Shown here in pieces: positions 26,670 to 36,244 of a stretch of 64,000 nucleotides of DNA (position 1 is the first letter of the stretch; the number at the start of each line of letters is the position of its first letter). The translations under genes were made by a program, and so were the position numbers. The DNA comes from Micromonospora endolithica (GTDB taxonomy: Bacteria; Actinomycetota; Actinomycetes; Mycobacteriales; Micromonosporaceae): contig NZ_RBAK01000004.1 in NCBI RefSeq assembly GCF_003626595.1, forward strand, positions 62,001-126,000, written 5' to 3'. The notes below the pieces were generated by a model, which saw only the letters and a list, made by a program, of their open reading frames with translations, made no database searches and had not been told where the DNA came from.

Positions 26670-26927
26670 TCATCGACCGCGGCGTTGATGTTTCTCTCGT
26701 ACCGTTCGCGCACTCGTGCCACCGCGCCAGCCGTTGGAGGTCGGCTCGACGCTGTTGGCGCAGAAGGCCGGAAGGTCGCTGGGGCTGCGGCTGGTGACCA
26801 GGCCGTTGTCGACCTGTACCTGTTGGTCGACTCAGTTCCCGCCGGCGTTGCGGATGTCGGTGCGCAGACTGGGGAACGAGGTGACGGTGACTCGCTTGCC
26901 GGTCAGTGGCTGCTGGCTCTGCGCCAT
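26670..26927 (-). pseudogene. DJ-1/PfpI-family protein, C-terminal remnant with nonsense codon
   Basis: From ATG 26927 (GGGAGG upstream) the frame reads SFPSLRTDIRNAGGN, then a TGA at 26832-26834, then VDQQVQVDNGLVTSRSPSDL and PAFCANSV. This matches the conserved C-terminus of DJ-1/PfpI proteins, where the residue at the stop is normally Trp (TGG to TGA). The N-terminal two thirds, including the catalytic Cys region, are absent. It is a decayed remnant upstream of the aldo/keto reductase. Confidence 0.75.
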
Positions 26928-27113
26928 TTCTGCGGCCTCCCTTCGCGGCGCCGCCCGGTCCGGCGGCGCATCGGTCGCTCGCGGTCGCCTTCCCGGTGCG
27001 GACACCGGCAAACAGCCGGCCTGCGCGGAAACGGTCCGCTACCAGGTGTGCTGGCCGTCGCGGCGGGTAACGCAGGCAACCCACTCGTGCCCAGGCTCCG
27101 GAAAGGTCGAGCT

Positions 27114-27956
27114 ATGACCCTCGCTACCACCGCGATCGAACTGCCGTCCGGCCAGACGATGCCCGTGCTCGGCCAGGGAACCTGGTACCTCGGCGAGCGC
27201 CCCGAGAGGCGGCGGGACGAAATCGCCGCCCTACGCACCGGGCTCGACCTGGGGATGACCATGATCGACACTGCGGAGATGTACGGTGACGGCGCCTCCG
27301 AGGAACTCGTCGGCGAGGCGATCGTCGGACGACGCGCCGATGTCTTCCTGGTCGACAAGGTGCTGCCGTCCAACGCGAGCCGACGGGGAACCGTGCAGGC
27401 CTGCCGCCGCAGCCTGCAACGACTCGGCGTCGACCACATCGATCTCTACCTGCTGCACTGGCGTGGCACGAATCCCCTCGCCGAGACGATCGAAGCGTTC
27501 GCCGAACTCGTCGACGCGGGTGACATCGGCCAGTGGGGCGTGAGCAACTTCGGCCTTTCCGACATGACGGAGCTGCTCGCGGCGGGCGGACACGCCTGCG
27601 CGACCAACCAGATCCTGTACAACCTCACCCGCCGCGGTCCCGAGTACGACCTGCTGCCGTGGCTACGCGAGCACCGGATCCCGGTGATGGCGTACTCGCC
27701 GATCGAGCAGGGCCGACTGCTCGGCCACCCCCAGGTCGCGGAGGTCGCCGCCCGGCACGAGGCCACGCCCGCTCAGGTGGCGCTGGCCTGGCTGTTGCGA
27801 CAGGAGAGGGTCGCGGCCATCCCCCGGTCGTCCAAGCCCGACCACACCCGAGAAAACGCGGAAGCACACGACCTGTATCTGGCTGAGGAGGACATGGCGG
27901 CACTCGACACGGCGTTCCCGCCGCCGGCCGGCCCGCAACCGCTGGAGATGTTGTAG
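27114..27956 (+). CDS. aldo/keto reductase
   Basis: This 280-residue enzyme has the AKR tetrad Asp52 (IDTAEMYGDG), Tyr57, Lys82 (VDKVLPSN) and His115 (YLLHWRG), and a C-terminal cofactor block (AIPRSSKPDHTREN). It is an NADPH-dependent reductase of small aldehydes or keto compounds. GAAAGG precedes the ATG. It stands alone, followed by a good terminator; the physiological substrate is unknown. Confidence 0.92.
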   Translation: MTLATTAIELPSGQTMPVLGQGTWYLGERPERRRDEIAALRTGLDLGMTMIDTAEMYGDGASEELVGEAIVGRRADVFLVDKVLPSNASRRGTVQACRRSLQRLGVDHIDLYLLHWRGTNPLAETIEAFAELVDAGDIGQWGVSNFGLSDMTELLAAGGHACATNQILYNLTRRGPEYDLLPWLREHRIPVMAYSPIEQGRLLGHPQVAEVAARHEATPAQVALAWLLRQERVAAIPRSSKPDHTRENAEAHDLYLAEEDMAALDTAFPPPAGPQPLEML

Positions 27957-27984
27957 CAGCTTCACCCACCGACCGTTTCGGCCG

Positions 27985-28016
27985 ACGGCGCCGGGCCGAG
28001 GTAGGCCCGGCGCCGT
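27985..28016. terminator. bidirectional terminator
   Basis: The 13-base arms ACGGCGCCGGGCC and GGCCCGGCGCCGT are separated by six bases. The hairpin lies between the convergent aldo/keto reductase and TMEM175-like genes and can end both transcripts. Confidence 0.75.
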
Positions 28017-28024
28017 GCTGACCG

Positions 28025-28729
28025 TCAGCTCCCCGGCTCCGGGGGGCGGCGTTGGGCGATCCGGCGGGTGAGCGGCACCTGGTAGAGGCCGGCGCTGGTG
28101 ACGGCGTAGAACACCGGCAGCACGGCGAAGATCACCAGGCCGGCGAGCGGTGCGACCAGGTACCCGATGAGCCCAGCGGCGACATAGAGGATGACCCCGA
28201 CGAGCGCCCGCACCCGCTCGGCGGGGAAGTGCCGTTCACTGACCCCCTCCTTGAGCAGGTCTCTGTGCCGGGCCAGGTAGTGGAAGAACGCCAGCCAGCT
28301 CGCGCAGAGCAGCGCGCCGATCAGCGCGTAGAAGGCGACGGCCACGCGTTGGTCCTGCTGGTCGTGTTTCTGAAGCGCGTCCGAAACGACGGCGGTCGGG
28401 AACGGCAGCAGCGCGGTGGTGAACAGGACGAAGAAGTTCACCCAGTGCAGCCCCCGATCGCTCTCCTTGACGCGGTTGAACGCGACCTTGTGGTTCAGCC
28501 AGACGACGGCCACGTAGGCGTACGAGGCGAGATAGGCGACGTAACCCGGCCACTGCTCCAGCAGCCCGATCAGCAGGCGCCCGGGCGGTACGTCCGGCAC
28601 CCGGAGATCCACCACGAGCAACGTGATGATGATGGCCAAGACAGCGTCGCTGAACGCTATGGCGCGGCTGGTGTCCGACCGGGTGCCGAGGTCGTCGGTT
28701 GGCCTGTTCACGGTCCGGTGGCTACCCAC
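28025..28729 (-). CDS. TMEM175-family potassium-channel-like protein
   Basis: This 234-residue membrane protein begins with the TMEM175 signature RxxxFSD (SRAIAFSDAVLAIIITLLVV), and has further helices around 65-80, 95-115, 135-150, 175-190 and 195-215. One repeat of six helices is expected per subunit. Prokaryotic family members are leaky potassium channels. The start is uncertain: GTG 28729 or GTG 28711, neither with a clear ribosome binding site. Confidence 0.8.
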   Translation of the reverse strand: MGSHRTVNRPTDDLGTRSDTSRAIAFSDAVLAIIITLLVVDLRVPDVPPGRLLIGLLEQWPGYVAYLASYAYVAVVWLNHKVAFNRVKESDRGLHWVNFFVLFTTALLPFPTAVVSDALQKHDQQDQRVAVAFYALIGALLCASWLAFFHYLARHRDLLKEGVSERHFPAERVRALVGVILYVAAGLIGYLVAPLAGLVIFAVLPVFYAVTSAGLYQVPLTRRIAQRRPPEPGS

Positions 28730-28780
28730 CGCCGCCCACGATAACCGGCTCCTCGCCGCTGAACGAGTAGCACGAAGGGC

Positions 28781-29494
28781 TCACGACTGGCCCAGGTTGG
28801 TGACCAGGTTGATGGCAACAGCCAGAATGCCGGTTCCGAAGGCGTACGAGAGCAGCGCGTGCCCGAGCGCGATCCGACGCATGCGGTTGCTGGTCGGTTC
28901 GTTCTCGCCCGGTGCGTAGGACATGCCGACCGTGAAGGTGACGTAGGCGAAGTCGGCGTACGCCGGTGGATCGTCCCGCTTGAAGTCGATGCCGCCGTCG
29001 TCGTCGCGGTAGTACAGCCGGGCGTACTTGAATGCGAAGACGGTGTTCACCAGCGCCCACGCCAGGACCACCGCGACCACGCTGAGGATCACCAGCATGA
29101 CAGCCACCGTGTCCTGCTGGTTCGAGGCGCGGACGAGCGCCTCGGCCACGGCGGCGAGGCTGATGACGGACGCGATCAGGATCGCCGAGTCGGTGGAACG
29201 GGAGTGCTGCTCCGCCTCGGCAAGCTGCTCGGTACGCTCGGGACCCGCCGACCAGCAGGCCCGCCACACCCAGACGAGGATCGTGCCCGCCGCGATCGTC
29301 CAGATCACCAGCGGCGTCAGCTCCGGCGCCCCGAGCAGTGCGGTGACCATCCCGGCGACGACGCCGACGGCCAGCGACCACAGGGCACGCCTGACCGACA
29401 GCAGACGCCTTCGCGCCGGTCCCTCCGATCGCTGCTCCACCCGTTCAGCGTTCCGGCTCGACCGCGTCGTGCAGGGGAAACCCCGAGCGATCAC
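28781..29494 (-). CDS. DUF1345 family membrane protein
   Basis: This 237-residue protein has five hydrophobic segments and the conserved block YADFAYVTFTVGMSYAP, the DUF1345 hallmark. GTG 29440, which follows AACGG, is an alternative start that drops the basic first 18 residues. The family function is unknown. It lies among other membrane and channel genes but is not clearly in an operon with them. Confidence 0.8.
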   Translation of the reverse strand: MIARGFPCTTRSSRNAERVEQRSEGPARRRLLSVRRALWSLAVGVVAGMVTALLGAPELTPLVIWTIAAGTILVWVWRACWSAGPERTEQLAEAEQHSRSTDSAILIASVISLAAVAEALVRASNQQDTVAVMLVILSVVAVVLAWALVNTVFAFKYARLYYRDDDGGIDFKRDDPPAYADFAYVTFTVGMSYAPGENEPTSNRMRRIALGHALLSYAFGTGILAVAINLVTNLGQS

Positions 29495-29977
29495 CGGATC
29501 GGGCTGTGGCGAGGGTGGCGACTCGTCGACGATCCACGCTCGGGTCCCGGGCCGGCGCCGCGGTTCGGATCGCCGCCGTCGAAGGCGCCGTCACCGCCCG
29601 GGCCTACCTTGACGAGTGCGCCTCGCGCCCCGAGACGACGCTCGATGAGCCGGGCTGTCGCCGTCCGGCCGGCAATAGCCTTGCGCGAGGGCGGTAGAGC
29701 CCCGGTGACGAATCCCGGAATGGCCTTCTGAGCAGCCCGGTCGCGGATAATGTGCTGACGGACGAGTAGGCCCGGACCGAGAGCAGGACTCGACGTGGCA
29801 TCGGTGACGACGGGCTGCGCCGCGAAGATCCGATGATCCGCGACCAACCAGCCGGATGAAATCGAGTGCAGCGGCACGACTGCCGGTGACAGGCATGGAC
29901 AGCACAAAGACGTGGCACGCGGACCCGGACGGGCGATTGGGCCGCAGCGTCGGTGCCGTCGAAACGGTTCGGACAGC
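29495..29977. other. intergenic region without a recognisable gene
   Basis: This 483-bp stretch separates divergent DUF1345 and potassium-channel genes. Open frames on both strands lack ribosome binding sites and family signatures. It should hold both promoters. Confidence 0.4.
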
Positions 29978-31096
29978 ATGGACACGTTGCATCGTCGGGC
30001 CCCAGGCTCCGGTGCGGGTTGGGGGTCACGGGTGTGGGCTGTCACCGCCGGGGTTCTCCTCATAGTCCTCGGGATCGTGGACGCGGTGATGACCGTGCTG
30101 CACCCCACGCGCCGTGGACCGGTCACCCTCGTGACCGGAGTCGGGGTGTGGTCGGTCACCCGCTTGTTGGCTCGCCGCGCCGGGCGTCCGCGGATCCTGT
30201 CGAGCGCGGGGATGCTCGCCGTGCTGGCGATCGTGGTGGTGTGGACGGCGCTCATGTGGGCAGGTTTCGCGCTGTTGTTCCTGCCGAACCTGGCCGGGCT
30301 CTCCTACTCGCCCTCGGGTTCCTACGGTTCGCTGAATTTCCTCGACGCCTTGTACGTGAGCGGCATGTCCTTGACGACGGTGGGCTTCGGCGACGTCGTC
30401 GGTGGAACGGACACACTGCGCCTGATCACGGTCATCGAGGCCGCCGCGGGCTTCGGCCTGATCACCGCGGCCATCACGTACATCTTGTCGATCTACCCGC
30501 TCACCTCAGAGATCAGTAGCGCGGCACGTACGGTGCAGACTCAGGCCGACGACCCGGTACGCGCGGCGGAGCTGGTGGTCCTGGGAGGAGGCTCCTACCT
30601 CCAGAGTCTGCAGGACAGGCTGATCTCCGTGGACGAGGACACTCAGCGCTTCCCGTTCCTCTACTACTTCCGGGCGAACGACCCGTCGGCCGGACTCCAC
30701 ACGTTCATCCGTGGCGCCGCGATGGTGTGCCTGCAGGCACGGTGGGGAATCGCCACGGACGCCGCCCCATACGCCCGTGTGCAGGGGCGCGAACTGCAGC
30801 TTCGTCTTCAGCACGTCATCGACCACTACGCCATCGGGTTCCTGATGCGCGACCCCCGGTGCCTGCGCCGTCCGCTGGACGCCGCCGACGCTCGTCGTCG
30901 CTGGCAGAGCTTGACCGCCGCGGCCGGCGACTGGGGGGTGGACCGCCCTGGGGAAGACGAGGCGGATCTCGACGAGTTCGCCCGGTTCGTCGGATGCTGC
31001 CAGACCTTCCTGGACGATCTGGCCGAGCAACACCTGTATCCGCCCGCGCAGCTCCTGCCTGCCGCCAGCCCGCCACGAAGCGCCGACGGGAGTTGA
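29978..31096 (+). CDS. two-TM potassium channel family protein
   Basis: In this 372-residue protein, helices about 19-40 and 78-103 are followed by a pore loop with filter SLTTVGFGD (residues 131-139, TVGFGD) and a pore-following helix about 148-170, the two-TM Ion_trans_2 pattern. The C-terminal 190 residues are a cytoplasmic regulatory region without a recognised RCK nucleotide motif. It probably forms tetrameric potassium channels; the gating signal is unknown. Confidence 0.9.
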   Translation: MDTLHRRAPGSGAGWGSRVWAVTAGVLLIVLGIVDAVMTVLHPTRRGPVTLVTGVGVWSVTRLLARRAGRPRILSSAGMLAVLAIVVVWTALMWAGFALLFLPNLAGLSYSPSGSYGSLNFLDALYVSGMSLTTVGFGDVVGGTDTLRLITVIEAAAGFGLITAAITYILSIYPLTSEISSAARTVQTQADDPVRAAELVVLGGGSYLQSLQDRLISVDEDTQRFPFLYYFRANDPSAGLHTFIRGAAMVCLQARWGIATDAAPYARVQGRELQLRLQHVIDHYAIGFLMRDPRCLRRPLDAADARRRWQSLTAAAGDWGVDRPGEDEADLDEFARFVGCCQTFLDDLAEQHLYPPAQLLPAASPPRSADGS

Positions 31097-31780
31097 AGCC
31101 GTGGCGGGGCTACATCATGCGGCGGGCCTGGGCCTCGGAATGCGACCGGGGAGCACCGCCGGGCGTCAGCCGACGGTGCGGCAGCTGCCGCCGCTGCCGC
31201 CGCTGCGGAGCTGACCGACGAGCGTACGGAGAACCGGTAACCGCGGGTCAGGCCGTACCCTGGCGGTTGACCCGCCCCTCCCGGGCGGCCTTCGACCGGC
31301 CATGGTCGCGCTCGGTGCCGGCCGAGCCGGTCGCGGTGCGCTCATGTCGCTGGTGCGGCGAGTGCTCCACCGTTGCCCCCTGCCGACCCCGTGCTCCGCT
31401 GCCCGGGTGCCGACGGCCCCGCGCCGACTCGCCGCCGCTGTCATGCTTGTTGCGTTTCTGGCTACCCATGCCCGGTGGGTACCCCCTGCCCGGGCGCCCA
31501 TGCTTTCGAGCGGGACGGCTCCGGCCAAGGATGCCGAGCTGTTCGAGATCGACGAGGTTGTCCGGCCGGGCACGGACGGCGGCCGCCATCATCTGCACGG
31601 CGCCGCCGGCCTGCGGACGCCGCTGCCGGCGCAGTCGATGGACCTGGTTCTCGTCACCCCCCCCGGCTGTACAGGCTCGGTGATCGCTGGCGACAACGCG
31701 GCGGCCTGTCCTGATGCCCACGCCGTGCCAACGCCGAAGCCATGTGACGTTGGCGCACCCTGCAACAGGACGGACGTCGA
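31097..31780. other. intergenic region without a recognisable gene
   Basis: This is a long, very GC-rich stretch between convergent genes. Its open frames are Arg/Pro/Ala-rich and show no family pattern, so they are rejected as shadows. No clear terminator was found, though a CCGCTGCC-type run occurs near 31185-31205. Confidence 0.4.
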
Positions 31781-32410
31781 TCAGCTCCGCTGCTGTTGCC
31801 CCTGCGGTCCTACCAGCCGCGCCGAGATCTGCCGCAGTGGTTGGCTGCTGTGGACGGTCCTCTTCAACCGTTGCCACGCCGCTCGGGCCGGAAGTCCGCC
31901 GAGCACGCCACCCACACCCCCACCGCCGCCACCCGCTGCTGCCACGCGGTTCTCAGCCAATTGCTGGGTGGCCTGCCCGAGCTGTTGACCAACCTGCTGG
32001 GTGGCCTGCTGCAGCGTCTGCGACAGCGGCCCGTTGGGCCCGAGCGCCTGCTGCGCTGTCTGCCCGACCTGGTTCACGGCGGTATCCACGGTCTTCACCA
32101 GCGACTCGATGATCTGAGGGTTGCGCTCGATGGTGCGAAGGGCGCTGTCGAGAATGCCGCGGAGCTCCTCGAGCCGCACCTCGAGCATCGCCTCGGCCTC
32201 AACGCCCCTGATGTCGATCTTTACCGTGCCGAGGTGCGCCTGAACGCCGACGTCGAGCTGGAGCAGGCTACCCAGCCGCGCTCGCAGTGCCACGGAGGCG
32301 TCCAGATCGTCGACCTCGACGCAGATCTGTTCGACCTTGACCTGCGGGAGCTGGAGGACGACGTCCGGATCCGACATCGTCTTGCTGCTGTGGCTCTCCG
32401 GATCGGCCAT
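31781..32410 (-). CDS. hypothetical protein with Gln- and Gly-rich C-terminus
   Basis: This 209-residue protein uses ATG 32410, with GAGGAG upstream. Residues about 20-95 are beta/helical with repeated hydrophobic spacing (VVLQLPQVKVEQICVEVDDL, then LQLDVGVQAHLGTVKIDIRG). A Gln-rich helix (QQATQQVGQQLGQATQQLAE) and a poly-Gly stretch follow. There is no signal peptide or TM. It may be a structural or gas-vesicle-like accessory protein by composition only; no family is recognised. Confidence 0.55.
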   Translation of the reverse strand: MADPESHSSKTMSDPDVVLQLPQVKVEQICVEVDDLDASVALRARLGSLLQLDVGVQAHLGTVKIDIRGVEAEAMLEVRLEELRGILDSALRTIERNPQIIESLVKTVDTAVNQVGQTAQQALGPNGPLSQTLQQATQQVGQQLGQATQQLAENRVAAAGGGGGGVGGVLGGLPARAAWQRLKRTVHSSQPLRQISARLVGPQGQQQRS

Positions 32411-32568
32411 TCCGCACTCCTCGGGCCTCGCCTCGCATGCGGACCGGATGGAGCCCAACATCGGTACGTGGATCCGACCCTTGGCCCACCCTTCGGACTG
32501 GGTCGCGGTCTACCCGGGTGCCGAAACATCAAACGGCTGCTCGGCACCGGCGCCACGTCCGTCGTCGG

Positions 32569-33411
32569 TCACCGCTGCCGGGAACGCTCGTCGGCGAGCT
32601 CACCGGACACCCGGGCCAGTCGGAGGGCGGTGACGAGGCCGACGCCACCGACGATGTTGCCCAGCACGGACCAGCCGAGCGCGCCGAGCCAGTCGAGGTA
32701 GCCGAAGGGCGCGCGGCCGGCGGTGAGGGCGGCGAACATCATGATCGAGTCGAGGACGCTGTGGAAGAGTTGCCCGCCGGTGAGTAGCGCGCCGAACAGC
32801 AGCGCCGGCACCAGCCGTACGCCGAGGCTCTCGGTGGCGTGCTGCATCCGGGTCATCAGGGTGATTGCCATGCCGGCGAGCACGGCCAGGGTGAACGACC
32901 GCAGGTTGATGCCGAGCGTGGCGTAGTGGGTGCCGGTCTCGATGGCGGTGCGGCGCAGCTCGGGGAAGGCGCGAGTGATGAGCCAGGCCACCAGCCAACC
33001 GCCGAGCAGGTTGCCGGCCAGGGTCACGCTCCACAGCCGCAGCAGAGATCGCACGGTGTTACGCCCGGCGGCCACGGCGGTCACCGGCACCAGGAAGTTC
33101 TCGGTGAACAACTCGCTACGGGCCAGCAGCAGTGCCACGAAGCCGATGCCGAAGGCGAGCCCGGCGAGCAGGGGCTGTCCGGTGACCTGCTCGACCAGCA
33201 GGTAGGCCAGCACGCCGGTGCCGACGTCGATGCCGCCGACTATCCCGGTCACGATCAGCGGGATCCACGGACGCGCGAGTCGGATCGTGCCCTCCTCGAC
33301 CACGCGGTCGAACGCCTGGGCCACTTCCGGCTCGGAACCGGTCCAATGTCCTCCCCTCACGCCGGAGGCCGTCCGTCCGTGTTCGCGGTGACCATTGTGC
33401 TGGACCTCCAT
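32569..33411 (-). CDS. formate/nitrite transporter family protein
   Basis: In this 280-residue protein, a polar 30-residue N-terminus is followed by six membrane helices with FNT-type features (FGIGFVALLLARSELFTEN and LWSVTLAGNLLGGWLVAW). ATG 33411 is chosen because earlier starts add an unconserved Arg-rich extension. FNT proteins are pentameric channels for small monovalent anions such as formate, nitrite or hydrosulfide. It stands alone just upstream of, and opposite to, the zinc island. Confidence 0.85.
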   Translation of the reverse strand: MEVQHNGHREHGRTASGVRGGHWTGSEPEVAQAFDRVVEEGTIRLARPWIPLIVTGIVGGIDVGTGVLAYLLVEQVTGQPLLAGLAFGIGFVALLLARSELFTENFLVPVTAVAAGRNTVRSLLRLWSVTLAGNLLGGWLVAWLITRAFPELRRTAIETGTHYATLGINLRSFTLAVLAGMAITLMTRMQHATESLGVRLVPALLFGALLTGGQLFHSVLDSIMMFAALTAGRAPFGYLDWLGALGWSVLGNIVGGVGLVTALRLARVSGELADERSRQR

Positions 33412-33642
33412 CGCCTGTCCGGGGTGAACGGGCCGAGGTGGTCGACGCGCGTGGACCGGGTCGTCGATCGTGCCGCCACCGGCCAAGCCGCGTCCTGAGG
33501 GTCGGGGGGCCAGGGCTCCGGACACGGCGCGAGCCGACATCGTCATTCTCGGCAAGCACCGGCAGCAAATCCGGCAAACAACCAAACCCACGCACGCTCG
33601 GCCGTGACGGGCCGGATGAAGGGGGAGAGGGCAGACAGAAAA

Positions 33643-33662
33643 CGAAAACCAGTGCCGTTAAG
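33643..33662 (+). promoter_or_regulatory. Zur-box-like operator upstream of rpmF
   Basis: CGAAAACCAGTGCCGTTAAG is 34 bp before the rpmF start. It matches the box at 39041 at 14 of 20 positions (shared GAAAACC..TG.CGTTA). It is the weakest of four similar sites in the window. Confidence 0.55.
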
Positions 33663-33695
33663 ATGTGTGCCGACCCCTCGACGAAGGAGATTCCC

Positions 33696-33875
33696 GTGGC
33701 CGTACCGAAGCGGAAGATGTCGCGGTCGAACACCCGGCACCGGCGGGCGCAGTGGAAGGCGAGCGTGCCGCAGCTGACGCCGTGCCCGTGTCCGCGCAAG
33801 GAGATGGTGGTGCCGCACCGGGCCTGCACCCACTGCGGTCTCTACAAGGGGCGTCAGGTGGTGGACCAGCCGTGA
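33696..33875 (+). CDS. rpmF: 50S ribosomal protein L32
   Basis: The 59 residues begin [20 protein letters not shown], the invariant L32 N-terminus. The GTG at 33696 follows AAGGAGA. It has four cysteines (Cys30, Cys32, Cys44 and Cys47, as PCPC and CTHC), so, unlike the other ribosomal paralogues of the island, it may still bind zinc, but with an odd CxC first pair. A Zur-box-like site is upstream and its stop overlaps a CobW gene (GTGA). It may be the sole L32 or a stress paralogue; this window cannot tell. Confidence 0.9.
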   Translation: MAVPKRKMSRSNTRHRRAQWKASVPQLTPCPCPRKEMVVPHRACTHCGLYKGRQVVDQP

Positions 33876-35098
33876 CCGCCCGCCTGCCGGTGACGGTGCT
33901 GTCCGGGTTCCTCGGCGCGGGCAAGACGAGCCTGCTCAACCACGTGCTGGCCAACCGGGACGGGCTGCGGGTGGCGGTGATCGTCAACGACATGAGCGAG
34001 ATCAACATCGACGCCGCGCTGGTGCGGGACGGTGGGTCGCTCTCGCGGACGGAGGAACGGCTGGTCGAGCTGACCAACGGCTGCATCTGCTGCACGCTGC
34101 GCGACGACCTGCTCGACGAGGTGGCCCGATTGGCGCGACTGGGCCGCTTCGACTACCTGCTGATCGAATCCAGCGGCATCTCCGAGCCGATGCCGGTCGC
34201 CGCCACCTTCGCCTTCGGTGTGGCGGACGGGCAGATCCTCGACGACCTGGCCCGCCTGGACACGACGGTCACCGTGGTCGACGCGGCGGCGCTGCGGGGC
34301 ATGATCGAGGCGGGGGAGAGCCTGCAGGCGCGGGGGTTGGCCGCGTACGAGGGCGACGACCGGGGCATCGCCGATCTTCTGGTCGACCAGATCGAGTTCG
34401 CCGACGTGCTGGTGGTCAACAAGACCGACCTGATCGGCGCGGCCGACCTGGCGGTGGTGGAAGCGCTGCTGACCCGCCTGAATCCCGCCGCCCGGCAGGT
34501 CCGTGCCGTGCAGGGACGGGTGCCGCCCGCGGAGATCCTGCACACCGGGCGCTTCGATCTGGAGCGTGCGGAGACCGCGCCCGGCTGGGTGGCGGAGCTC
34601 AACGGCGGGCACGTGCCGGAGACCGAGGAGTACGGCATCTCCAGCATCGTGTTCCGCGACCACCGACCGTTTCATCCGCAGCGGTTGTGGGACCTGCTCG
34701 CCGGCGGTCTGGACGGCTTAGGTGTGGTCCGCTCGAAGGGCTTCCTCTGGCTGGCCAGCCGCCCGGACGTGCAGGCGCTGTGGTCGCAGGCCGGTCCGTC
34801 GGGACGCTGCGACCCGATCGGTGTGCCGGTGGTGGTGTCGGGGGAGTGGCCGGAGGATCCCGACGAGCGAGCGGAGTTGGAGTCCCGTTGGCATCCGGTC
34901 TTCGGCGACCGGCAGCAGGAACTCGTCGTCATCGGCGTGCACCTGGACGCCGACCGCCTGCGGGCGGCCCTGACCGCCTGCCTGCTCACCGACCCGGAGA
35001 TCAGTGCCGGACAGGACGCCTGGCGGGCCCTCACCGACCCGTTCCCCGAGTGGGATCTCGGTGACCTGCACGACCACGCCGAACCGGTCCCGGCCTGA
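33872..35098 (+). CDS. CobW/COG0523-family metallochaperone GTPase
   Basis: This 408-residue protein has P-loop GFLGAGKTS (12-20), the metal-binding CICC in NGCICCTLR (70-77), a switch region SSGISEP, the guanine-specificity NKTD and a C-terminal CobW_C domain ([18 protein letters not shown]). Members of this class that accompany Zur sites and alternative ribosomal proteins act in zinc allocation under shortage. The GTG start overlaps rpmF (GTGA), and the methyltransferase gene follows after two bases. Confidence 0.92.
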   Translation: MTARLPVTVLSGFLGAGKTSLLNHVLANRDGLRVAVIVNDMSEINIDAALVRDGGSLSRTEERLVELTNGCICCTLRDDLLDEVARLARLGRFDYLLIESSGISEPMPVAATFAFGVADGQILDDLARLDTTVTVVDAAALRGMIEAGESLQARGLAAYEGDDRGIADLLVDQIEFADVLVVNKTDLIGAADLAVVEALLTRLNPAARQVRAVQGRVPPAEILHTGRFDLERAETAPGWVAELNGGHVPETEEYGISSIVFRDHRPFHPQRLWDLLAGGLDGLGVVRSKGFLWLASRPDVQALWSQAGPSGRCDPIGVPVVVSGEWPEDPDERAELESRWHPVFGDRQQELVVIGVHLDADRLRAALTACLLTDPEISAGQDAWRALTDPFPEWDLGDLHDHAEPVPA

Positions 35099-35100
35099 CC

Positions 35101-35814
35101 ATGGCAACCACTCTGGCACCCGAGGACGTCGCCCGGTGGCGGCGTGACTGGGAAACCATGATGCGCCACTACCAGCCGGGTCGTGACGATCTCCTGGCCG
35201 CCGGTCTCACCGCCGCCGAAGAGGTACCCGGCAACCCACCCGAGCGGGTGCTGGACGTCGGGGGCGGGCCGGGCACCACTGCCGAGGCGGTGCTGCGGCG
35301 GTGGCCCGAGGCGCGCGTCACCGTCCTCGACATCGACCCGGCCCTGCTGGCCCTGGCCGACAACGCCCCGCTGCGGATCCGTACCGTCCGGGCCGACCTC
35401 GGCTCGGCGCGCTGGCTCGCACCGGCCGGCGGCCCGTACGACCTGGTCATGGCCCTGATGACCCTGCACTATCTGCCCGCGGGCCGGGTGCGCGACTGGT
35501 ACGCCGAAGCCCGCCGGCTGCTGCGCCCGGGCGGGCTGCTCCTCGTCGCCGACGCCATGCCCGTCGCCCCCGTCGCCGCCGAGCGACCAGACAGCGGGAC
35601 CGACCCGTGGACCGCCTGGTGGACCGCACTGGCCCGGGAACCGGCGATGGCGCGGCTGCTGGAGGAGCGGACCGCCGCGCTCAGCGGCCTCAGCTCGGCG
35701 GAGTTCGCCGCGCCGGTCGGCTGGCACCGTGCGGCGGCCCGCCGGGCCGGTTTCACCGACCCGACGGTGCGCTGGGAACGCGCCGGTCACGCCCTGATGG
35801 TGTGCCGCCGATGA
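35101..35814 (+). CDS. class I SAM-dependent methyltransferase
   Basis: This 237-residue protein has SAM motif I VLDVGGGPGTTAE (residues about 50-62), acidic residue of motif II in VLDIDP, and a post-I LHYLPAGRVRDW region. ATG 35101 is two bases after the cobW stop. It is embedded in the Zur-linked operon. The substrate is unknown; a role in metallophore or small-molecule handling is only a guess from position. Confidence 0.85.
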   Translation: MATTLAPEDVARWRRDWETMMRHYQPGRDDLLAAGLTAAEEVPGNPPERVLDVGGGPGTTAEAVLRRWPEARVTVLDIDPALLALADNAPLRIRTVRADLGSARWLAPAGGPYDLVMALMTLHYLPAGRVRDWYAEARRLLRPGGLLLVADAMPVAPVAAERPDSGTDPWTAWWTALAREPAMARLLEERTAALSGLSSAEFAAPVGWHRAAARRAGFTDPTVRWERAGHALMVCRR

Positions 35815-36143
35815 GCGTTCCGCCGCCGCGCGGCGGAGGTGTGACCGTCGCCTACTGCGACGGTCACCGCTGCCGCGCGCTACGCGACCGGGGTCGTCCG
35901 AACGCGTCCGACGAGGCGGGGGACCTCGCCGACGTCCTCCGCCAGGCGATCCGGACCAGCCACGGCGGTGTCCTCATCCGGGCTGAGTGCCTCGGCGCCT
36001 GCCACCGCGCCCCCGCCCTGCTCCTGCTCACCGGCGCCGATCCGGCGGGCCGGCGTGGCATGCTGATCGGCCCGATCGAGGAACTCCAGCACGTGGATGC
36101 GGTCGTCGACCTGATCCGGCAGGCTGGCCGGGCCGCACCCTGA
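35811..36143 (+). CDS. thioredoxin-like [2Fe-2S] ferredoxin-type protein
   Basis: This 110-residue protein has Cys16 and Cys21 (CDGHRC), Cys60 and Cys64 (CLGAC), the ligand spacing of thioredoxin-fold 2Fe-2S proteins, followed by HRAPALLLLT. The start overlaps the methyltransferase stop (ATGA), so it is translationally coupled and belongs to the rpmF-cobW operon. It may serve as an electron carrier or metal-binding protein; the partner is unknown. Confidence 0.7.
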   Translation: MSVPPPRGGGVTVAYCDGHRCRALRDRGRPNASDEAGDLADVLRQAIRTSHGGVLIRAECLGACHRAPALLLLTGADPAGRRGMLIGPIEELQHVDAVVDLIRQAGRAAP

Positions 36144-36244
36144 CCGACTCCAGCGACATCCACCTGGGCGTGCCGTCGCGCTGCGGGTGGCGCGTACCGA
36201 CGGCGGCGATTCCGGCGAGATGTGACAGTGGAAGGGCAGCGCCG

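Noticed and set aside
36144..36244. Possible riboswitch before the second methyltransferase
   Set aside because: Only GC-rich stems that occur everywhere in this DNA are present; no conserved riboswitch core was found.
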